A stretch of 5,538 nucleotides of DNA, taken from NCBI GenBank assembly GCA_024640745.1, contig JAHEEL010000072.1:1-5538 (forward strand), read 5' to 3'. Numbering within the stretch: the stretch's first letter is position 1; every line of letters begins with the position of its first letter. The position numbers were made by a program, and so were the translations under genes. Source of the stretch: Actinomycetes bacterium. GTDB lineage: Bacteria > Actinomycetota > Acidimicrobiia > Spongiisociales > UBA5794. The notes under the pieces were generated by a model. The model ran no database searches, had not been told where the DNA came from, and worked only from the letters and a program-made list of their open reading frames with translations. Positions 1 through 4,913 of the stretch are shown one piece after another.

Positions 1-876
1 CAGGCGACGGGCGCGACGGCTCGGCCATTCGAGACGCACCACAATGCGCTCGACCTCGATCTCTCGCTTCGCATCGCCACTGAGCTCTTCCTCAAGCGAC
101 TCGTCGTCGGGGGGATCGAGCGGGTCTTCGAAATCGGGCGCATCTTTCGGAACGAGGGAGTCGATGCCACACACAACCCCGAGTTCACCATGCTCGAGGC
201 CTACCAGGCGCTTGCCGACTACGAGGACGTGATGGACCTGCTCGAGAGCGTGGTGGCCGCTGTGGCGGTCGAGTCGGTCGGAACGTCGACTCTCACCTAC
301 CAAGGCCGACATCTGGACCTCACACCGCCGTTTCGTAGAGCCCGCTTGCTGGATCTCGTCTCCGAGGCGGTCGGCGAAGAGGTATCGCTCGCAACGCCGG
401 TGAACCGGCTTGTGGCGATCGCCGGCGAGGACGGTGTCGACGTTGATCCGTCCTGGGGGCCGGGCCGGATCATCTTCGAGTGCTATGAGGAACTCGTCGA
501 GGGTGGCATCTGGGAGCCGACCTTCGTTACCGACTATCCGAAGGAGGTCTCGCCGCTCGCACGGTCTCACCGTGACGATCCGGAGCTGACCGAGCGCTTC
601 GAGCTGGTGATCGCGGGCGCCGAGTATGCGAACGCGTTCTCAGAGTTGAACGACCCATTCGACCAGAGAGAACGTTTCGAAGCCCAGGCCGCGGCCCGCG
701 CCGCAGGTGACGAGGAAGCTCATCCCGTCGACGAGGACTATCTCCGGGCACTCGAGTTTGGCTTGCCGCCGACGGGTGGACTCGGCATTGGTGTCGATCG
801 GCTCGTCATGCTGTTCACCGACCACAAGCACATTCGCGAGGTGATCCTGTTCCCCACGATGCGACCGGAAGCTTGA
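1..876 (+). CDS. lysS: Lysyl-tRNA synthetase, class II (C-terminal part, 5' end outside window)
   Basis: Cytoplasmic enzyme that activates lysine with ATP and loads it onto tRNA-Lys. The open frame enters from the left edge and gives 291 residues ending at TGA 874-876; bacterial LysRS is about 500 residues, so roughly the last 60% is present, essentially the class II catalytic core. Numbering from the edge: the ARPFETHHNALD block (7-18) follows the motif 1 region, which lies just outside. Motif 2 is FRNEG plus HNPEFTMLE (49-66). GAEYANAFSELNDP (206-219) and LEFGLPP (251-257) are lysine-site blocks, with the conserved Glu at 208 and 252. Motif 3 is GLGIGVDR (260-267) with the ATP-binding Arg267, and the ending LFPTMRP is typical. 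Nothing is missing or broken. The ATG at 190 is an internal Met of motif 2, not a start. The next gene on this strand is clpC. A LysX-type fusion cannot be excluded because the N-terminus is unseen, but the core reads as ordinary LysS. Confidence 0.97.
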   Translation, partial: QATGATARPFETHHNALDLDLSLRIATELFLKRLVVGGIERVFEIGRIFRNEGVDATHNPEFTMLEAYQALADYEDVMDLLESVVAAVAVESVGTSTLTYQGRHLDLTPPFRRARLLDLVSEAVGEEVSLATPVNRLVAIAGEDGVDVDPSWGPGRIIFECYEELVEGGIWEPTFVTDYPKEVSPLARSHRDDPELTERFELVIAGAEYANAFSELNDPFDQRERFEAQAAARAAGDEEAHPVDEDYLRALEFGLPPTGGLGIGVDRLVMLFTDHKHIREVILFPTMRPEA

Positions 877-948
877 GACGCTAGACAACAGACCCGAGAC
901 AGGCTCTCGTGTGGTCTCGTGTCTGGCGTCTCGTGTCTGGCGCCTCAG
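873..948. repeat. Facing GTC-heptamer arrays at the convergent gene junction
   Basis: Read on the minus strand, 900-873 divides into four 7-mers of the form GTCTNNN (at 900-894, 893-887, 886-880 and 879-873). Read on the plus strand, 914-941 divides into four more, alternating GTCTCGT and GTCTGGC, so 914-927 and 928-941 are a perfect 14-bp tandem duplication. A further partial unit, CTCTCGT, sits at 904-910. The left array runs over the lysS stop codon, and the degenerate last unit of the right array (942-948) contains the stop of the minus-strand gene. The 7-nt period is directly visible. The function is unknown; heptameric short tandem repeats between genes are known from cyanobacteria (STRR sequences), and this is similar in form only. 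Confidence 0.8.
875..932. terminator. Possible bidirectional terminator hairpin formed by the facing arrays
   Basis: Positions 875-887 pair with 920-932 over 13 bp, with one G-T wobble (882/925). An inner 6-bp stem, 895-900 with 914-919, closes a 13-nt loop (901-913), and 888-894 bulges out. The structure lies between two converging genes, where a shared terminator would be expected. There is no T-run on either side, so it is not a classic intrinsic terminator. The role is inferred from position only. Confidence 0.35.
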
Positions 949-1946
949 CTACTTGTCTCGCGGGCCCTCTCGACTCGGCCCAGGATGTAGCTGTCGAGAT
1001 TCCGCAGCACGGGCGTCAGCGCCGTGTCCGGTATCCGGTTCGAGGCCCGTTCCGCAACGGCCATGCGGTCGACCGCCTCATCAACAACCCGATCGACGAA
1101 CCCGCCTGAGATGGTGAGTTCGATGATGCGGTCGATCGATTGTCGATCGCTCGGCGCACCATCGGCGAGGAGGTCGCGTATCTCAGAACCGTCCGGACCG
1201 TCGGCCGCGTACAGCACGGGGAGCGTGTAGACGCCTTCCCCTATGTCCGATCCGGACGGCTTGCCGAGGAATGCCTCGTCTGCCGTCAGGTCGAGAACAT
1301 CATCGGTCATCTGGAAGACCATGCCCATCTCCCACGCCCAGTCGCTGATCGCGTCGACGACATCGTCCGGAGCGCCGGCGGTCATTGCCCCGAGACGCGC
1401 CGAGGTCCTGATCAGGCTGGCGGTCTTGCCGCCGATCACCTGGTTGTAGCCGGCGGGGCCGTGATCGAGGCCGCCCGAGTAGCGCAGCTCGGCCACCTGA
1501 CCTTCGCACAGCTGGGCGTAGGTTCTTGCGATCAGTGCGACCGCCGCCTCGCCGAGCGGCGCTGCAACCTCCGAGGCGCGGGCTAGCAGGAAATCGCCGG
1601 CGAGGATGGCGACGGTGTTCGACCAGTTCTGGTTCACCGAGACCTTCCCCCGGCGGGCGTCGGCCTCGTCGATCACGTCGTCGTGATAGAGCGATCCTAC
1701 GTGCACGAGTTCGACGGAGACTCCGGCCTCGACCGGGCCATCGCCGTTCCCGGAGCCCAGTTCGCCCGCCACCTGGGCCAGGAGCGGCCGGTAGCGCTTG
1801 CCCCCAGCGCGCAGGAGATGCTGGGCGATCTCGGTGAGGAACCCATCGTTCGATCTCGTCACCTCGAGCAGACGGCGCTCAACGGCCGCCATGCGGCTCC
1901 ATACGCGAGGAATGGGCACGAGATCGTTGAGAATGGGCCGATCCAC
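945..1946 (-). CDS. All-trans polyprenyl diphosphate synthase, probably long-chain
   Basis: Soluble or membrane-associated prenyltransferase that adds isopentenyl diphosphate units to an allylic primer; long-chain members make the side chain of menaquinone. The protein is 333 residues from the GTG at 1946-1944, close to E. coli IspB (about 323). Visible motifs: GGKRYRP (48-54), first Asp-rich motif DDVID (89-93) followed by ADARRGK, GGKTASLIRTSA (172-183), second Asp-rich motif FQMTDDVLD (211-219), and GKPSGSDIGEGVYTLPVL (228-245). Positions -5 and -4 before the first motif are Gly84 and Ser85, without the bulky aromatic residues typical of farnesyl synthases, which argues for a long product. 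The open frame reaches to 2126, but its first 60 codons are Pro/Arg-rich, lack family similarity and run into clpC, so I start at the GTG, which has AGGAG upstream. It is convergent with lysS and divergent from clpC. Exact chain length and gene name (ispB, hepT or grcC type) cannot be settled here. Confidence 0.93.
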   Translation of the reverse strand: MDRPILNDLVPIPRVWSRMAAVERRLLEVTRSNDGFLTEIAQHLLRAGGKRYRPLLAQVAGELGSGNGDGPVEAGVSVELVHVGSLYHDDVIDEADARRGKVSVNQNWSNTVAILAGDFLLARASEVAAPLGEAAVALIARTYAQLCEGQVAELRYSGGLDHGPAGYNQVIGGKTASLIRTSARLGAMTAGAPDDVVDAISDWAWEMGMVFQMTDDVLDLTADEAFLGKPSGSDIGEGVYTLPVLYAADGPDGSEIRDLLADGAPSDRQSIDRIIELTISGGFVDRVVDEAVDRMAVAERASNRIPDTALTPVLRNLDSYILGRVERARETSS

Positions 1947-1950
1947 AGGT

Positions 1951-1955
1951 CTCCT
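1951..1955 (-). promoter_or_regulatory. Ribosome binding site deciding the GTG start of the polyprenyl synthase
   Basis: AGGAG on the minus strand, 4 nt before the GTG at 1946-1944. Spacing is slightly short but the match is full. Later in-frame candidates (GTG at 1919-1917, codon 10, or the Met at codon 19) have no comparable site, and the protein from this GTG has the family's usual length. Confidence 0.65.
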
Positions 1956-2051
1956 GGGGCTCTTGGGAATCTGGATGGTAGCCCCGGTGTTTGCTGAATC
2001 ATGAGGCGGAACCGCCCGCACGACGAGCCCGGTCTTATGGGCACCCCGCCC

Positions 2052-2057
2052 TATACT
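2052..2057 (+). promoter_or_regulatory. Candidate -10 element for clpC
   Basis: TATACT matches the TATAAT consensus at five of six bases and is the only A/T-rich hexamer of this quality in the divergent gap. No recognisable -35 lies 16-19 bp upstream (the area is CG-rich), which is common in actinobacteria. Transcription would begin near 2063-2065, giving a leader of about 46 nt before the TTG start. No HrcA (CIRCE), HspR (HAIR) or CtsR-type operator was recognised in 1947-2109. Confidence 0.4.
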
Positions 2058-2063
2058 CGGTGA

Positions 2064-2086
2064 GGCGCCAGGGCAACTCGGCGCCA
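2064..2086 (+). promoter_or_regulatory. GGCGCCA direct repeat / hairpin in the clpC leader
   Basis: GGCGCCA occurs at 2064-2070 and again at 2080-2086. Because GGCGCC is its own reverse complement, the two copies can also pair as a 6-bp all-GC stem with the 10-nt loop 2070-2079. It lies between the candidate -10 and the ribosome binding site, so it would be at the very 5' end of the clpC mRNA or could be an operator. Role is inference. Confidence 0.35.
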
Positions 2087-2098
2087 CAGTTGGATGAT

Positions 2099-2102
2099 GA
2101 GG
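2099..2102 (+). promoter_or_regulatory. Ribosome binding site for the TTG start of clpC
   Basis: GAGG is followed by 7 nt and then TTG at 2110-2112. An in-frame TGA at 2098-2100 overlaps this site, so translation cannot begin further upstream except at an ATT (2104). The two ATG triplets at 2094 and 2097 are out of frame. Confidence 0.7.
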
Positions 2103-2109
2103 TATTGCG

Positions 2110-4614
2110 TTGTTTGAACGGTTCACTGATAGGGCCCGCAGGGTCGTTGTCCTCGCTCAGGAAGAGGCGCGCCTGCTCAACCACAACTACATCGGGACCG
2201 AGCACATCCTGCTCGGTCTGATCCACGAAGGTGAGGGAGTCGCCGCCCGCGCGCTCGAAAGCATGGGCATCAGCCTCGAGTCGGTCCGCAGCCAGGTGGT
2301 GGAGATCATCGGGCAAGGCTCGCAGGCACCGAGCGGGCACATTCCGTTCACGCCCCGTGCCAAGAAGGTGCTCGAACTCTCCCTTCGCGAGGCGCTCCAG
2401 CTCGGCCACAACTACATCGGCACGGAGCACATCCTCCTCGGCCTCATTCGCGAGGGCGAGGGCGTTGCGGCTCAGGTGCTCCAACAACTCGGCGCCGACC
2501 TCCACAAGGTCCGCCAGACCGTGATTCAGCTCCTCTCCGGCGTTCAGGGCGAAGAATCCGCTCCTGCCGGGCATCCCGGAGGAAGCGGCAGGAGCGAGCC
2601 GAGCGCTTCCAGTAGCGGATCAACGGTGCTTGACCAGTTCGGGAGGAATCTCACCCAGCTCGCTCGTGAGCGAAAGCTCGACCCGGTGATCGGACGCTCC
2701 AATGAGATCGAACGGGTCATGCAGGTCCTCTCGCGGCGAACGAAGAACAACCCGGTGCTGATCGGCGAACCCGGCGTGGGCAAGACTGCCATTGTCGAAG
2801 GTCTCGCCCAGCGCATCGTCGACGGCAATGTCCCCGACACGCTCACCGACAAGCATCTCTACACCCTCGACCTCGGTGCGCTCGTGGCCGGGTCTCGCTA
2901 TCGCGGCGACTTCGAGGAGCGGCTCAAGAAGGTTCTGAAGGAGATCCGCACGCGCGGCGACATCATCCTGTTCATCGACGAGATCCACACCCTTGTCGGC
3001 GCCGGTGCCGCCGAAGGCGCTATCGACGCGGCGAGCATCCTCAAGCCGATGCTGGCGCGGGGCGAGCTCCAGACGGTCGGTGCGACAACGCTCGAGGAGT
3101 ATCGCAAGTACCTCGAGAAGGACTCCGCGCTCGAACGGCGCTTCCAGCCGATCCAGGTGGACGAGCCAACCGTGGCCGACACCATCAAGATCCTCGAAGG
3201 GCTGCGAGACTCCTACGAGGACCACCATCGCGTTCGATTCACCGACCAGTCCCTGGTCAACGCTGCGAACCTCGCCGACCGCTACATCGCCGACCGCTTC
3301 CTGCCGGACAAGGCCATCGATCTGATCGACGAAGCCGGCAGCCGCATGCGTTTGAAGCGAAAGGATCTTCCGGCCGATGTGCGCGATATCGACGAGCAGA
3401 TCTCGAAGCTGCGCGGCGACAAGCGCGACGCCGTCTATGCCCAGCAATACGAGAGGGCGGCGAAGATCCGCGACCAGGAGAGAGTCCTGATGGACGAGCG
3501 GTCCGAGTTCGAGACGCAGGGAGCTGCGCTGGGTGAGGACTACTCAGCCGTCATCGACGAAGAGCAGATCGCCGAGGTGCTCGCGCAGTGGACCGGTATT
3601 CCGGTGCACCGACTCACCGAGGAAGAGACCGAGCGGCTGCTCAAGATGGAAGATGAGCTCCACAAGCGTATCGTCGGCCAGCACGACGCCATCGAGGCGG
3701 TGTCGAAGGCGATTCGCCGAACGCGTGCCGGTCTCAAAGACCCGAAGCGCCCGGCGGGTTCGTTCATCTTCCTCGGGCCGTCGGGCGTCGGGAAGACCGA
3801 GTCGGCGAAAGCCCTCACGAACTTCCTGTTCGGGGACGAGGACGCGCTCATTCAGATCGACATGTCCGAGTACATGGAGAAGCATGCGGTGAGTCGTCTG
3901 GTCGGGTCACCACCCGGCTACGTTGGCTACGACGAGGGCGGCCAACTCACCGAGGCCGTTCGTCGCAAGCCGTTCTCCGTGGTCCTGTTCGATGAAATCG
4001 AGAAGGCGCACGCGGATGTGTTCAACATCCTGCTGCAGATCCTCGAAGACGGGCGCCTGACCGATTCTCAGGGTCGCACCGTCGACTTCAAGAACACGGT
4101 CATCATCATGACGTCGAACCTCGGCACGGCCGACCTGCGCAAGAAGGCCATCGGCTTCACCGTCGACGACGAGGAAGTCAACTACGACCGGATGCGGGAG
4201 AAGGTCGTCGAGTCGCTGAAGAAGCACTTCCGCCCCGAGTTCCTGAACCGCATCGACGAAGTGATCGTGTTCCACGAGCTCACCATGGACGAGGTCAAGA
4301 CGATCGTCGATCTGCTTGTTGCCCGTGTGCGGACGCAGCTCGAGTCGCAGGCAATCGACCTGGCGCTCTCGGACGCGGCAAAGAGCCGTCTTGCGGAGAA
4401 AGGCTACGATCCACAACTCGGTGCCCGTCCGCTCCGGCGCGCGATCCAGCGGCTGCTCGAGGACCCGCTCTCGGAGCGTGTGCTCCATCGTGAGTTCCCG
4501 GCAGGCTCGACCGTGTTGGTCGACGCCGACGAGGAGGATGACGAGCGCCTCTCGTTCGTCTCGATCGAGACCCCGGACCAGCCCCCCGTCGAGCTCGCCG
4601 ACAACGAGCGGTAG
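2110..4614 (+). CDS. clpC: ATP-dependent Clp protease ATPase subunit ClpC (ClpC1 type)
   Basis: Cytoplasmic hexameric AAA+ unfoldase that feeds proteins to ClpP. It has 834 residues, against about 850 for mycobacterial ClpC1. The start is TTG, giving the family N-terminus MFERFTDRAR. The N-domain has two Clp_N repeats (1-143) with near-identical HNYIGTEHILLGLI segments at 25-38 and 100-113; Glu31 and Glu106 match the residues that bind phospho-arginine in Bacillus ClpC. A Ser/Gly/Pro linker covers about 146-172. D1 has Walker A GEPGVGKT (219-226), pore YRG (264-266), Walker B FIDE (288-291) and arginine pair 343-344. The short middle domain with a UVR-like coiled coil (about 425-466) marks ClpC rather than ClpB. 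D2 has Walker A GPSGVGKT (556-563), pore GYVGYDEGG (603-611), Walker B LFDE (626-629), sensor TSN (668-670), ClpP-docking IGF (681-683) and sensor 2 GARPLRR (771-777). The acidic tail is ordinary. All key residues are intact. It is divergent from the polyprenyl synthase and appears monocistronic. ClpP lies outside the window. Confidence 0.98.
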   Translation: MFERFTDRARRVVVLAQEEARLLNHNYIGTEHILLGLIHEGEGVAARALESMGISLESVRSQVVEIIGQGSQAPSGHIPFTPRAKKVLELSLREALQLGHNYIGTEHILLGLIREGEGVAAQVLQQLGADLHKVRQTVIQLLSGVQGEESAPAGHPGGSGRSEPSASSSGSTVLDQFGRNLTQLARERKLDPVIGRSNEIERVMQVLSRRTKNNPVLIGEPGVGKTAIVEGLAQRIVDGNVPDTLTDKHLYTLDLGALVAGSRYRGDFEERLKKVLKEIRTRGDIILFIDEIHTLVGAGAAEGAIDAASILKPMLARGELQTVGATTLEEYRKYLEKDSALERRFQPIQVDEPTVADTIKILEGLRDSYEDHHRVRFTDQSLVNAANLADRYIADRFLPDKAIDLIDEAGSRMRLKRKDLPADVRDIDEQISKLRGDKRDAVYAQQYERAAKIRDQERVLMDERSEFETQGAALGEDYSAVIDEEQIAEVLAQWTGIPVHRLTEEETERLLKMEDELHKRIVGQHDAIEAVSKAIRRTRAGLKDPKRPAGSFIFLGPSGVGKTESAKALTNFLFGDEDALIQIDMSEYMEKHAVSRLVGSPPGYVGYDEGGQLTEAVRRKPFSVVLFDEIEKAHADVFNILLQILEDGRLTDSQGRTVDFKNTVIIMTSNLGTADLRKKAIGFTVDDEEVNYDRMREKVVESLKKHFRPEFLNRIDEVIVFHELTMDEVKTIVDLLVARVRTQLESQAIDLALSDAAKSRLAEKGYDPQLGARPLRRAIQRLLEDPLSERVLHREFPAGSTVLVDADEEDDERLSFVSIETPDQPPVELADNER

Positions 4615-4621
4615 AGCGCGA

Positions 4622-4649
4622 GTCCTCGGTCGCCGGTCGCCAGTCCCGA
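4622..4649 (+). repeat. GTC-heptamer array after clpC
   Basis: Four consecutive in-phase 7-mers each begin with GTC: 4622-4628, 4629-4635 (GTCGCCG), 4636-4642 (GTCGCCA) and 4643-4649 (GTCCCGA). The array begins 8 nt after the clpC stop codon. It shares the period and the GTC start of the arrays after lysS, but its last four positions differ. It contains a perfect 7-bp tandem repeat (CGGTCGC at 4627-4633 and 4634-4640). Confidence 0.6.
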
Positions 4650-4691
4650 CGGGATGGTGGCGTGCCACATCGACAGCCGCACGCGATCGAA

Positions 4692-4719
4692 GTCTCCGGG
4701 TGGTCCCGTGTCCGGCGCC
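4692..4719 (+). repeat. Second copy of the lysS-side GTC repeat
   Basis: GTCCCGTGTCCGGCGCC at 4703-4719 matches 928-944 at 15 of 17 bases; both differences are C/T. The preceding GTCTCCG (4692-4698) and 4-nt spacer GGTG mirror CTCTCGT and the 3-nt spacer GTG at 904-913. The same layout thus occurs in both intergenic regions, which supports a dispersed repeat rather than chance. Confidence 0.6.
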
Positions 4720-4736
4720 ATGGTCCCTCCCGCCGG
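4712..4736 (+). terminator. Weak candidate for a clpC terminator hairpin
   Basis: CCGGCG (4712-4717) pairs with CGCCGG (4731-4736) as a 6-bp all-GC stem with a 13-nt loop. An alternative, mutually exclusive stem is GCGCCA (4715-4720) with TGGCGC (4737-4742). No T-run follows, and it lies about 100 nt past the stop codon, so termination is only a possibility. Confidence 0.2.
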
Positions 4737-4857
4737 TGGCGCGACGGCGCTGGACGACCTCGTATCGTTGCGTAGGGCGCAGCTGTCTTCACCTGGCCGT
4801 TGCCGACCGGCATCTGCCATGGCCGCGCACGACCCTCGCAAAGCCTCTAGACTTGAG

Positions 4858-4887
4858 CTGCTGCGAGCGCCGGTAGGCGCGCAGCAG
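4858..4887 (+). promoter_or_regulatory. Strong hairpin / inverted repeat upstream of the BMP lipoprotein gene
   Basis: CTGCTGCG (4858-4865) and CGCAGCAG (4880-4887) are perfect 8-bp inverted repeats. Inside, 4868-4871 pairs with 4876-4879 around a 4-nt loop (4872-4875), with a 2-nt bulge at 4866-4867, for 12 bp in all. No T-run follows, and the structure ends 26 nt before the ATG and 12 nt before the ribosome binding site AAAGGG. A possible -10 (TAGACT, 4848-4853, no clear -35) sits just upstream, so the repeat would cover the transcription start and leader. An operator or a 5' UTR structure fits better than a terminator. Confidence 0.45.
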
Positions 4888-4913
4888 ATTCGACCAAAGA
4901 AAGGGTTCGATCC

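Larger units (their letters stand above)
4615..4913. other. Gap between clpC and the lipoprotein gene: short repeats and hairpins, no convincing gene
   Basis: About 300 bp. From left to right it holds a GTC-heptamer array (4622-4649), a small dyad GTGGC-GT-GCCAC (4657-4668), a second GTC array (4692-4719), an overlapping GC hairpin (4712-4736), a stretch with nothing recognised (about 4743-4847), a possible -10 TAGACT (4848-4853), a strong hairpin (4858-4887) and the ribosome binding site AAAGGG (4900-4905). No tRNA or known riboswitch was recognised. The open frame 4654-4917 is not supported as a gene. Confidence 0.6.

Noticed and set aside
44..232. Small Ser-rich open frame at the left edge
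   Set aside because: It is an out-of-frame shadow of lysS, which is continuous in another frame from base 1.
2005..2016. Short dyad GGCGG-AA-CCGCC in the divergent control region
   Set aside because: Five GC-only base pairs with a 2-nt centre are likely by chance at this base composition, and its position fits neither promoter clearly.
1947..2126. N-terminal extension of the polyprenyl synthase (60 further codons upstream of the GTG)
   Set aside because: The extension is Pro/Arg-rich, has no family similarity, overlaps the clpC start and leader, and is made unnecessary by the GTG with AGGAG upstream.
2182..2472. Repeated DNA segments at 2182-2247 and 2407-2472
   Set aside because: These are the two Clp_N repeats standard for ClpC. 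The DNA copies differ at about 13 of 66 positions, nearly all silent, so this is an old domain duplication and not a recent repeat or assembly error.
2620..3447. Long minus-strand open frame opposite clpC, with others at 3907-4668 and 2035-2574
   Set aside because: Long antisense frames are expected opposite a high-GC gene with strong codon bias. Their peptides resemble no known family, and clpC itself is intact.
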